A DNA stretch of 64,000 nucleotides from Coffea arabica (lineage: Eukaryota > Streptophyta > Magnoliopsida > Gentianales > Rubiaceae): contig NC_092317.1 in the NCBI RefSeq assembly GCF_036785885.1, positions 3,598,501 to 3,662,500 of the forward strand, in the 5' to 3' direction. The notes beneath the pieces are model-generated. The model was given only the letters and a program-made list of their open reading frames with translations, was not told the DNA's origin and searched no databases. The first letter of the stretch is position 1, and every line of letters starts with the position of its first letter. The translations under genes were made by a program, and so were the position numbers. Shown one piece after another: positions 48,759 to 60,159 of this stretch.

Positions 48759-50146
48759 GGCTCTCTACTTCTACTAAGTCACAGCTTGCAAATACTCTCC
48801 CTACTAGTTTACTATTATTATTATTATTTTTTGGTAAAAAGATAGTTGTGATGGGAATGGGCTAAATATATACGAGAGGAAGAGGAAGAATTTGATTCCT
48901 TTTCTACTATCAGTTTCCTTCTTTTGGTAAATTCTCAGCCTTTGCTTTGTAACGAACTTACACAATCTCGACAATCGCTTTGTTATATCGTAGTGCTGTT
49001 TTTTCAGCATGTGTCGAAATATGACTCGGATGTGATCGTTGACATAATTCTTACTAGTATTACTGTATAAATTACTGCAATTTAGATTTCCAGGTTTTTG
49101 GAGGACTTGAGTGCAAAATAATGAACAGATGGCCTTGATCATAAACAGAAGAATGAAGGAGCGGGAGTCTTGTCAATTTGTAGCCCAAGTCATTCGGTTG
49201 AGTGTGGCTATTGTCTAGTAGTATTTTACTATTCCCTTCTTGAACGAGATTCTTCTTCTTTTTTTTTTTTTTTTTTTTCCTAAATTCAAGGTCAAGTAAT
49301 ATGAGTCCACGTATCTGTTGGATTTATGAGGGTTTAATTTTAAGGCAATTGAGGAAAGCTGGGGATAAGCATGAGAGGATGATGATTTATAAAAGTCAAT
49401 TTTTGAAAGTGGAATAAAAAAAAAAATAAAATAGAAAATCAATCCATTGGATTTGGGATGTGGGATTTGTCAGTTTAAAATTTGTAAGTTAACGGAAGGA
49501 TTTCTTACTTTAAAAGAATAAATTTACTTGATTTTGTTGAGATCCTATAGTATTGTGAGTTTTTACTAGGTCAGATTGCGTTAGAATACTATTTCACTTT
49601 TTAAGGTATATCATTACATTTACCAAGGAGTCGACTGGCATCTGGCAACTGTCAATAACTTTTCTCAGTGCAAGTAGTATTTATCTAGAAGACAACAAAA
49701 CCCTACTTGAGAATTGGAAAACAACTGTATAGGGTTTCCTCAAAATCAAAAGGTCTAGCCAGCTCTGGCCTTTTACAGGTTTAAGTCGGGGAAGCATTTA
49801 GCATCCCAAAAACGTTGCGGTTGAGACGCAGTAGCCCAAGTTGTACATAAACTTTGAAAGGCCTTTTCAAGACCAACCCATAAGCTAAAACAAACCCAAT
49901 CCTTAAATCTTAATAAGAATTGAATTAAAAAGAAAGAACTAACTCAACCATGCTAATACGACTTAGGAGAAATAATTTCTTTTAATGTCACATATTTCAA
50001 ATTTTAATTCAGTGTCTCAAAATCATAAGAAGACTTTGCAGTTTGTAACACTTGAAAGACAAAAATTTTCTGTGGGTATGCCAAGTATTTTCGGTTAGTT
50101 TCTTTTGATGAGCAATATAGCGAACTATAGCAAGTCCAATATTGTC
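48759..50146. other. Upstream region of the H+-ATPase gene and spacer
   Basis: Promoter sequence of the minus-strand pump gene is expected here. A T-run lies at about 49258-49278. No other gene or RNA is recognised. Confidence 0.45.
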
Positions 50147-50696
50147 ACTTTATATTAGGGCCGTAAACGAATCGAACCGCCGCGAGTGACTTAAGTCCGA
50201 GCTCGACTTGAGTTCAGTCAATATCGAGTTCGAGTCGAGATCGAACTGACTAAGTCGAACTCGGGGTAAAAAATACTAAACTCGTTAACCCGTGAATCAG
50301 CTCGAATTCAATTGATTATATATTGATCGAGATCGAATCAAATTTGAACTGATCAAGTCGAATTCGAATTCAAAAATACAAAACTCATTAGCTCGCGAGT
50401 CGGCTCGACCTCGATTGATTATATATATATGTATATATATTTATTTTAATAATAAAAAAATATATATATTTCTAATATTTTATGATTTGTTAAGAAAATT
50501 ATTCTATTCATTTTTAAAAAATAATAAAAAATAAAATAATTTTTTTTATTTTTTAAAACTCGAGCTTGACTCGAATTTGACATTTTGAGTTCGTCGATTT
50601 CGAGTTCGAGTTTCGTAAAATTATATTAAGATTCGACTCGATTAGGTTGAAACTCGACTCGATTCGAGTCAACTCGTTTGCACCCCTACTTTATAT
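50147..50696. mobile_element. MULE-like MITE, GCAAACGAGTC family, perfect 9-bp duplication
   Basis: The element runs 50156-50687 (532 bp). It starts TAGGGCCGTAAACGAATCG and, from the other end, AGGGGTGCAAACGAGTTG. ACTTTATAT flanks both sides exactly (50147-50155 and 50688-50696). The inside has many CGAGTTCGAG-type words around an A/T-rich centre, as in the copy at 16607-17000. Confidence 0.85.
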
Positions 50697-50759
50697 AGAA
50701 TGACATTGTTCTCAAATGATTTTAGATTTTAATTTTGAAAAAGTAATTTTATTGGCTCC

Positions 50760-52435
50760 GTTTGGATTAGCTGTTTTTGGGATTGTTTTTCAAAAACAGC
50801 ACAGTAGCATTTCGTTTTTGAAATACAAGTCCGTTTGGATTAGTTGTTTTTGAGATTGTTTTTCAAAAACTATATGAAAAACTTTTACTGTAAATGTTTT
50901 TTGAATTATTTTTAGAGACATTTTTAAAACATATTTTTGGGTATTTTTATAATTTATAATTTATATAATTTTATTTTTATATACATTTATGCATTTATAA
51001 TACATTTATAAATATTTATAAATAAATATATTTATATATTCGCTAAAAAAATATAAATGTATTATATTATATATAATACATAATATAAATATATTTATAA
51101 ATGTATAAGTGTATATTATTGTAAATTTATAAATTATAAATGAATATTATATAAATGTATAATTTATAATTTATAATTTTTATATTTTTATATAAATATA
51201 CATTTATGCATTTATAATACATTTATAAATAATTATAAATAAATATATTTATGTATTTATATAAAAATATATAAATGTATTATATTATATTACATATAAT
51301 ACATAATATAAATATATTTATAAATGTATAAGTGTATATTATTATAAATGTATAAATTAAAAATGAATATTATATAAATGTATAAATTATAATTTTATTA
51401 ATACATATTAATATTATGTATAAATTTAAAATTAATATTATGTATATTAATATAAATGTATAAATGTATTATATTATATATAATACATAATATAAATGTA
51501 TATTATAAATATACATTAATATATATTATGTATAAATGTACATTTATATAAATGTATAATATATGTAATATATGTAATATATATTATATATATAATTTAT
51601 ATAATATATAATATTCATATAAATATATTATAAATATATAAAAATATTTTTTAAATAAAATAAAATATTTAAAATATGTATAAATAAATATATAAATATT
51701 TAATATATATAATATACATTAATATTATTATAAATATTATAATATTATAAATATGGTGTTTATATAATATTTCAATTTGTAATATTTATTGTATATTTCA
51801 TTATATAAATATTTATATAATATATAATATATAAATATGTAATATATAATTTTCAATTTGTATAGTATACATAATATTGTATATATATAATATAATATAC
51901 ATAATATAATATAATATACATAATATAATATATTATACATAATATACATTATTACATTATTACATATTATGTATATTATATATTATACCTAACATTATTA
52001 TACATTATTATACACAATAATGTACATAATAATATTATACATTAATAATGTATATATTATAATATAATGTACATAATATATTATGTATAAATATTTTATA
52101 TATTTTATATATATATATAATATGCACAGTACATATTATATTATATTATATTATGTATAATATACAATATTATGTATAATATTAATGTATATAAATATTT
52201 ATATAATATATAATATATATCATTTTCAATTTGTATATTTCAATTTATATTAATACAATATATATAATATACATAATTGAAATATACAAATTGAAATATA
52301 CATATGTAGTTGTTTTTGATATAATGTTTGGATATGGTGTTTTTGGAGTTGTTTTGGAAATACACATTTACTGTAGTATTTAGAATGTGAAAAACAGTTT
52401 TTCAAAAACAACCCCAAAAACAAGGGATCCAAACA
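50760..52435. mobile_element. MITE-like element with a hugely expanded A/T core
   Basis: The left end GTTTGGATTAGCTGTTTTTG and the right end, read inverted (GTGTTTGGATCCCTTGTTTTTG), match over the GTTTGGAT and TTGTTTTTGAAAAAC parts. A second left-like end at about 50831 and a second right-like end at about 52327 suggest a nested or duplicated copy. Between them, about 50930-52280, lies nearly pure A/T sequence. No coding capacity and no clear target duplication. Confidence 0.55.
50930..52280. repeat. About 1.35-kb A/T-only low-complexity tract
   Basis: The tract is built from ATAT, TATAAATGTATA, AATACATAATATAAA and similar words with very few G or C. Longer units recur, such as TATAATACATAATATAAATATATTTATA near 51075 and 51297. 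Frames through it translate to Ile/Tyr/Leu/Asn strings and are not genes. Confidence 0.9.
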
Positions 52436-53057
52436 CAGTCATTGTGTTCTTAACTGCTTTTATATTCTAATTTTGAATTTTTTAAACCTAAAAGGGTTCA
52501 AAATCAGAAGCCTCTATTTTGGTGCTCTTTTATTCTGATTTTTTAAAATCAACTTTTACACAATCATAAGTAGTTGAGAACAAAGTCAATATACATAGAA
52601 ACTCTGTCTGACCATTCTGTCATGCATGTCCACAATTTCTATACCAAGAAAGGATATATATATATTTTTAACCATTTGCAATGGCGCCAATCTAAGGAGT
52701 TGGAGTATGTCCTCTTGCATGTCTCTACCCTAAAAAAAATTGTTTTCTCTTTATCTTATATTATTCGGAAAATGAGGATTTATCCCTGATTTCAACCTTA
52801 TTTCCTTGCATCAAGATATGATAAATAATTGATTATGTCTTCCTCTGTAATCATCTTTGTTATCCTTCTTGTCGCATTCATGATATTTCAACCTTATAAA
52901 ATTGGACTCAAGAAATTAATCTATGTATATTGGAAAATTACTTAATAGAACAGAATAAACCATGTTTAGACTGCTAATCGCGAATACTACTATTCCAACT
53001 TGTTTTTCCCAATCATGTCGTAAAAAAAGGAAACAAACTGTGCTGAAAACTGGACTC
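52436..53057. other. Spacer, no gene seen
   Basis: Short frames only; no domains, RNA genes or repeat ends recognised. Confidence 0.5.
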
Positions 53058-53781
53058 CGAAATGTTAAGTTTAGGAGTAAAGGGTCATGTCCCACATTAG
53101 TTTGAGAAATAGAGAAAGAACGGTTAATATGTAAGTAAAGGTTCAAGACCTAATGGCTTAAACTTTTGGGTTAGAGTTGGGTTTCTGACTTACATATTGG
53201 ACTCTTTGGTGGACTCTCTCGAGGTGTTTTTTCCTAACAAATTGGTATCAAAACTTCAGATTGTGAGATTGAATTACTCATGGGCAAGTGAATTTTTCTC
53301 GAAGTTGGACCGGTGAAAATTTTCTTCTTGATAGTAAACCGAAATGCAAAGGAGTTTGGTTGGTGTTGAACCAGGTGTGCCATAGGTTTGACAGGGGGTC
53401 CGGTTGATGTTAGACTAATGAGCCAAAGGTTGGCAGGGGGTCCAGAATACAGTTTGGATGTTGAAGAAGAGTGGGTCCATGTTTGGGAGAAGAAGTGACC
53501 TTGGTGATAAAGATGAACTTGCATTGAGTATTAAGTGGGCTCGAAAAAGGGTTTATAAATTTGGGTTTAATATGGTGGTTACTCATGAAGAAGGAGATTT
53601 GTTAGATTCTTGAGTAAAGGGTCGTGTGTCACATTGATCCAAGAGATCGAGAAAAAGCGGTTAATATGCAAGTGAGAACCCAAGACCTAATGACTTAAAC
53701 TTTTGGGTCAGAGTTGGGTTCCTAACTTACATATTGGGCTCTTTGGTGGACTTTCTCGAGATGTTTCTCCCTAACACGAAA
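53058..53781 (+). mobile_element. Complete TRIM retrotransposon (miniature LTR element)
   Basis: The element runs 53063-53776 (714 bp). Left LTR 53063-53239 and right LTR 53600-53776 are both 177 bp, start TGTTA and end TAACA, and share long stretches (GACCTAATG, CTTAAACTTTTGGGT, CTCTTTGGTGGACT). CGAAA flanks both sides (53058-53062 and 53777-53781). A primer-binding site TTGGTATCAAAAC, near-complementary to the initiator Met tRNA 3' end, sits four bases after the left LTR. A purine-rich GAAGAAGGAGATT precedes the right LTR. The 360-bp inside has no gag or pol frame, so it is non-autonomous. Confidence 0.92.
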
Positions 53782-56700
53782 TGTAGCAGCAAAAAACAAA
53801 ATGCTATTGGAGCTAGTTCAACCTTAGAATAAAAACCAGGAGAGAGGTGAATCCGTTAATGCTCCGTCTTTAATATCTAGCTGCAAACTCCTAAAATGCG
53901 AGAGCTGATGCTGGACTTCAACAAAAACAAGAAACATTATTGAGTGAAAAAGTCGATGATAAGTTGTTTTCTTGCCGACAATAATAACCAAATAGAAAGT
54001 GATAACAGGACTGTGAGAGAAGAGAAGCCCACAAAACTGAAGCTGATTACTAAAAGGGAGGACCTGATAGGATAACATGGCATTTGATACCTAACAGATG
54101 GTCGGAGAAGCAAATCATGTGCCCCCTAACATGAATTTTTGGCTCTTCATTAACGTAACATGGTTGCACATGTCCATGGTTATGGCAAAGGTTCAGAGTC
54201 TATTAGTTGACGGGAGACATTGCCCGTCCAATGCCCATATACAGACGTTGTGTCCGTGCACGTGTGTGCGGGCATGAATTCTCACTTCTATCATACATAC
54301 TCTCGAAATAAAACGAGGGCTGCAAGGAATTGGTGATAGTCCACAGAATTCAGTGCCATCATATGTGGTTATGGTGACATGACAAGGAATAATTTACGTG
54401 ATAGAGTTTTTGATAAAATTACTTGTTTAAGTGTTTAAGTATGATGTCGTTAGATATGTGCTAAATGCATTGAATAGCGCGTGATTATAAATTTTTTTAT
54501 ATGTATTTAAAATATAATAATTACTCTAAAAATATCAATTTTTCACTTCTGCTAAAAAAGCATAAGTTTTACTTTGCTCTAAAAATATCAGTAGTTTTGG
54601 CGCTTCTACTAAAAAGTACTTTTGATATCATAAGTTTTACTTCTAAATTTATGAAATGATACTCGCCAAATATCTTTAAAAAAAACTTTTATCATTCAAA
54701 AGTATTATTATTATTTACCAAAAGCATCACATTCACAAAAAGGCTCTTAATCACTTGTGGATGTTTATTGCTTGTTGATGTAAGTTTAAGAAGTTGGACT
54801 TCCTGTTGCTCTTAATTACCGATTTACAGATTATCTAAGACTGGACTCTCCGGTACTCATCATCTCGCCCTAAAGTGAACAGGAATTTTTCATTGCCCAG
54901 CGTCCTCGTATAGTCAGGGATTACGTACGCTTAATTAGATTATGGATAGCACTGAAGTTTAGCTCCTCAAAAACCATCACTTTGTATTTTTTTTTTCCCC
55001 TGAAACGAACAACATCTTGTTTCATCAGACGTTGGAAGATAAATTTGTGATGTTTCCAAATCTGGTCTATTCTAATCAGTAATCTCAGAAGAAGAAGAAT
55101 TATCTGGGTGGGTTCTTGATGATAGATATCCAAGAGAGAAAAATTAACTGAATCGGATGAAGATAGGATGGACCTGGGGGACCAAAAGTCGGCTTTTCAT
55201 ATAGGGTCCAGAAGGCCGGGTTGCCAGAGCTGAGCAGCACAAACCATACGTGCTGAATACTAGCATCATCAGAGATGTAAAAGCTGGTGAGAGGCCAATG
55301 AGAATGTTCCCCAGATATGCAAATGCATCATCATCAGCCCCAAAGCGTCAAGCTCTGTTCACATCGGACAGGGTAACTTCCAATTTTCACGAGTCACGCA
55401 TGATTGTTTAGTAAAGGTTCTTGGGAAAAAGCATTCCAAGACGAGACTAACATTTGGTTCCCCCCTTGTTTTCTTTTCTTTCTATATCATTCTTCCGGCT
55501 CCGGGAGGATTTCTGGTTTACCTACTTGTACTCCCGAATTGACATCTGATCAGAACATAGAGCTAAACTTTGTCCGGTAATTTTCTTGATTCATCAATTT
55601 TATCATGTTACATTTTTACTTCATGAGAAAACTTGATCCCACCTAAGATTAGGGATATTTCTGATTACATATCGAGCTTTTTCTAGAAAGGAAGCTGCCA
55701 AATTGGTAGGGCGTTTGCAATGTCCGCTTTCTGCTTTCCACACTCCTAGAGTTAAGCAGTTGATAGAGCCTGGCGTCCAGTGCAGCATCATTCGTGAATT
55801 ATTAGTAGAATACGTGTAGAAACAACTGTTAATTGATTGAACATCTGAAAATTTTGAAAAGACTAAAACTTGGACAATTGTATTTACCGGCACTAGCCTC
55901 ATCATTTTGCCCTCCTATAATCAAGGGCCTGGCAGGAGGCATCCAACTGGGCAGAATGACTAGTGCATTAACGTGTAAGAACAACTCTGTTTACTGGTTG
56001 AAAAACTAAAACTTGGGTGAAAAAAAAATATATTAACCAGCAAGGGGTGATTTTTCAATGAAAGGAACGAACACACGAAGAACGAATTTCAAAAGCTTTG
56101 ACCACAGAAGTTCTTCTGTAGAAAGTATCAACGCTCAAAACCTATTTTGTTTAAAATTTACGTTCAATTTTGTTTAAATTATACGTTTTCAATGAATATA
56201 TTTTTTTAATTATCTTTTTTAATTTACTACGTTAAATCGTTATGGTATATATTTTTCTACCAAAATAGCAATTCAACCGAGTACGAGGAATAGGTAATCA
56301 CGAATGATGAATTATAATCAGTTGGTCGCGCATATGAATTATGATCATGTTCCTCCATCCTTAGCAACCCGGGACACACACTAGATTCGATAGGTACAGG
56401 CAACGTTTGACTGGATATCACCACAGCGGTCACTGTTTACACAACAGGGCTACAACCACTTTTACCGAATTTTGACCATTGAAAGCTTTGTTCCGGAACC
56501 TGATTGATAATGGTGATTCCCCTGCCCCAAAAGCCAATTACTAACACAACAAACAACCACATCGACAAAAGTTGAATGCTCTCTTGGATTATTACTGATA
56601 TAGTACAACGTTAAAGTTTTAGCTTCTTAGTTTAGACAATGCGCGTTCTTCCATTAGTGCAGGAGAAAACGAAAAACTGAAGAGGAATGCTACCTTTTGC

Positions 56701-56795
56701 TATAGTCAACATCAAGAGTTCCCGAATGCCTTTATCAAGGCATCTAAGTTCAACAAGGATGCTCTAATAGAATTTAATAATGCTACATACATAGA
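53782..56795. other. Spacer, no gene seen
   Basis: Three kb without a supported gene. Frames such as that at 55621-55905 (minus) lack known domains. The end near 56795 should be the 3' UTR of the ERF003-like gene. Confidence 0.5.
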
Positions 56796-57466
56796 CTAAT
56801 TCTGCATAACACAAGAAAGCTCAACTGGGCTATAATCGAGCAACTCCTGGATCATCTGCTCTATGTGGTCATCTTCAAGTGACTTGAATTCTTGCCCACT
56901 GAGCCTCTCCCCCTGGCTTTCACAGCGATCCTGATTCAACGGCACAACAAATTGCATTTCGCCATCTCTCTGGCCAATGCCATCAAGAACCCTATTCCCA
57001 CGAGAACCACATTGCTGCTCTTGATTTTCCTGAGCAAGTACAGGCCTCTTGTTGACCATCTTGAGAGAAGTCATGTGGCATCTTTGAAGTTTAGCTATTA
57101 AGGTAGCAGACAGAAACTTGGTTGAGGAGGAATCAGGATCATTGTCATTGTAAGCAAAATTTGTACGCGCTCTAGGCCCACACATGAGCCTGGCTGCTTC
57201 ATCATAAGCTCTGGCCGCATCCTCTGCTGTCTCAAATGTGCCTAACCATATTCGAGTCTTCCTATAAACATTAAAACAAAATGCAATAGCCCACTTGTCA
57301 GTATATAAAGTATACTTACAATTGATCAAGAACTCAATATGGTAAGTAGTAACTAAAATGAAGAGAGAATACGTATTACATACAATAAAGGATGGCGAAT
57401 TTCGGACACCCAAGAGCCCCAGTGCCGCTGCCTGACTCCACGATATCGTTGTTCTGGTCTACCCAT
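56796..57466 (-). CDS. AP2/ERF transcription factor, ERF003-like
   Basis: Two exons, 57466-57384 and 57261-56796, giving 182 residues. The splice falls inside the AP2 domain: the codon for Leu is split TT|G, restoring [13 protein letters not shown]. The AP2 domain spans about residues 8-64: [59 protein letters not shown] and the intron at this place are typical of group V factors (ERF003, SHINE). After the domain, [20 protein letters not shown] matches ERF003-type proteins. SHINE relatives control cuticle lipids; ERF003 itself is less known, so the target process is inferred only. The C-terminal part is Gln/Glu-rich and acidic. Confidence 0.92.
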
Positions 57467-58128
57467 GGCTGTAACACGAGCAAATACAAAAGGGTTTTTG
57501 ATAAGAAGTTGAAAAATTGCAGGTGAAATGTGTTGAGGAAGAGAATATAGTATCACTAGAAGGAGATGCAGGGGAGGGGGTTGAAGAGCAGGGGACTACG
57601 GGTTTTTGTAAGCGCTCATTTCGGCCTTCACCCTTCAGCTGGCAATCAATATGGGACTGGGCCCGCGAGGCTTTCTATGACTTTCTTTCACTTCTTTCCG
57701 ATGGTTATTATAAAATTTATAAAACTGAGAGTTTTTCATAAAGTGAGACTTGAGACACAAAAGAAGTATTTGTAGAAAAGGTTGCCTAGAAATATTTATT
57801 TCTGTTGGAATTGAATTTAGCACTTGATTTTGTCAGTGAGAGATGTATCAGGTAGCTGCATACTGAGGATTGCAGATATTCTTGTTTGACAATTGCATGA
57901 ATGGCTGAGTAGTGCACTTTCTCTCTCTCTCTCTCTTTTTTTTTTGGGGTAGGACAATTGTGTGCCAGTACATAATCCGCTTTAACAAGCTATTTGATAG
58001 TTAACTCCCTGAGAAACGACAGGCAAAATTGATTCTTGCCTGTCAAAGGAACGTGTTGACATTCTACTACACCATTATTCTAAACTTGTACTCGGCTACT
58101 CGCTTATATTTGTGATGAATATGCAAAA
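57467..58128. other. Upstream region of the ERF003-like gene
   Basis: Likely leader and promoter of the minus-strand ERF003-like gene. A (CT)n tract followed by T-run lies at about 57918-57946. No other feature. Confidence 0.45.
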
Positions 58129-58358
58129 CCCGTTTGGACCAGCCTTTGTTTGGCAGACAAATTTTTTATCAAGTTTGTCTGTTACAAGTTTTTTAAAAAC
58201 TTTAACTACAGTAATTTTAAAAAATTTATTAAAAATTTTAAACTATACACTTCAAAATATTAAAAAAAAACACACTTCAAATTTTTTTTTAAAAACTTTT
58301 ACAGTAAGCTACAGTATAGTTTTAGACAAACACCCAAAAAATTTACTTGCCAAACGGG
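58129..58358. mobile_element. MITE with CCCGTTTGG ends
   Basis: The block starts CCCGTTTGG and ends CCAAACGGG, with sub-terminal TTTGTTTGGCAGAC and GACAAACACCC also roughly inverted. Length 230 bp, A/T-rich inside, no coding capacity. No target duplication found. Confidence 0.55.
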
Positions 58359-59532
58359 ACTGTAGTTTTGGAGAGTTTTCGTTGAGAAATATCCAGTAGC
58401 GATGTAGTGTATGTGAGTTACAGAGATGATTGAGTGATATTTCAAGAAAATATTTTAAAATCTTTTATTAAAAAAAATAGCAATAGAAAGGAGACCTCGA
58501 TATTCATAATTGAAACGCATAAAAAAAAAGTTATTTTCGTCTATCTATTATTGCTAGATATTTGTAACAGAACGACGTCTGTGAGCCATAAGGGTGATAG
58601 ATGCACCAAAATGTAGGTGAAATGTACCTTTCTTCAAATTTAAGTATCCGTTCTCTATAAAACACTAGGGAATGGCTGGAGGGATTTTTTTTTTTTTTTT
58701 ATGCAAATAAGAGCTAGAGGCACTATGCTTGTAATTTATTGCACGGACAAAGTTACGTGGCTCACATCACATTTACTAAACATAGGAAACCTGCCCATAT
58801 GCCTGATTCTAAGGCAAAGACAAAAAAAATTGTAGATAGTGTATCTGTTCTGTTTATGTCAATTTTACATAGTACATTTTACGGGCGTGGTGTAGTGTCT
58901 GTAGCTGCTATTTTTGACCATCTTCTCTTGTGCTAGATTACGCAATCCAAGAATGCAACAAGGATGTTGACGTTGTTTTCTTTTTTGGTAAGTTGTAGTA
59001 CAATTGTTTCGTCGATGACCATTAAGCCAATAAGATTGGGTCATTTCTACCTTAATGGTGACCACTTGATGCCCCTTCAAATTGCAGGCCGCCAATTGAT
59101 AATAATGACTCCTCGAAACTTAATGCTTGATTAATGATCCATGTTAAGCGTCTCGGGTTGTTATGTTGCATCACTTTTTATTGGAAAATGATCAAAAACT
59201 TGAGAATTCAAACCTCACAATTGAGGAGCCTTAAGAGTTCATTCGGATTGTTATTTTCGAGAGTTTTTTTTTATATATATATTATAGCAATTTGATATAT
59301 GTGAACTAAAAAAATAATTAACAGAAAATATAAAAATTTTTCTACAAAAACAACGATCCAAAAGGCCAACAACTAGTGAAGAGCATGGACAAGATTTAGT
59401 AACTCTTTCGAGTAATTGTTATTAATCTTTGTTGCAATAATGCATCTTCAAGAACAACTCCAAACTAGGGGAAGCACTATAAGTTAACGAACATCATGAT
59501 ATTGGAAAAAAAGAGAGAGAGAAAGCAGTAGT
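58359..59532. other. Spacer with one MITE copy
   Basis: A/T-rich, no gene seen. A fifth copy of the GTTTGGATTG MITE family (59241-59363) is listed separately. Confidence 0.45.
59241..59363. mobile_element. MITE, GTTTGGATTG family, copy 5 (diverged)
   Basis: It starts ATTCGGATTGTTATTTTCGA and ends ACAACGATCCAAAAGG. The middle (AGCAATTTGATATATGTGAAC, AAAAAATAATTAACAG) resembles copies 1 and 3. Confidence 0.45.
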
Positions 59533-60159
59533 GCTTCAAGCCTATGTTTTCAGAACCGGACCGGATAGCGACTCGGCCGAGGTCAGGGGTCAGGGGTCAA
59601 TGGGTTCGACCGGGGGTCGATAGGGGTCGAACCGGATGACGTCATAAATAAAAATTATTTTAAAATTAAAATGTTATATATATAATATCTAATAATATAT
59701 TGATATTAATAAAGGCATATTCATATATATTTGATGTTTCAAATATATTTAACAAGAAAATACAAAGAAATTAGAACAATCAAGTAGCAATTTATATTAT
59801 TTAATAAATATTAACAAGTTTAGAATTAAAATTATGAATTTAATTGAAAAATAACATCAAATTTTAGGACAATATTTATAAAGTATCAAATATTTGAGGT
59901 ATATCAATAAGTTTTAACAATTTAGGGGGTCAAAACATAATATTAAAAAGTTTGAATTTTTTTTTTAAAAAAATACTGTTGAACCGGAAAAACCGGTTTT
60001 TTCCCGGTCAAACCCGGTCAAACCCGGTTTTTGACCGGCTTTGACCGGGTTTTAAATTTCCGGTTTTCTAATGTGACTCGGACCGGCTACCTGGCCGGTT
60101 CCCGGTTCAACCGGTTCGACCGGCCGGTCCGGTCCGAGTTTGAAAACAGAGCTTCAAGC
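59533..60159. mobile_element. MULE-like element with CCGGTT-rich ends, perfect 9-bp duplication
   Basis: The element runs 59542-60150 (609 bp). Its ends read CTATGTTTTCAGAACCGGAC and, inverted, TCTGTTTTCAAACTCGGAC. GCTTCAAGC flanks both sides exactly (59533-59541 and 60151-60159). The sub-terminal 100 bp on both sides are packed with GGTTCGACCGG and CCCGGTCAAACC words; the centre is A/T-rich. No coding capacity. Confidence 0.85.

Noticed and set aside
51737-51949. 70-residue Tyr/Ile-rich frame
   Set aside because: Lies in the A/T-only tract and is low-complexity translation.
55621-55905. 94-residue minus-strand frame
   Set aside because: No recognised family, no flanking exons and ordinary spacer composition.
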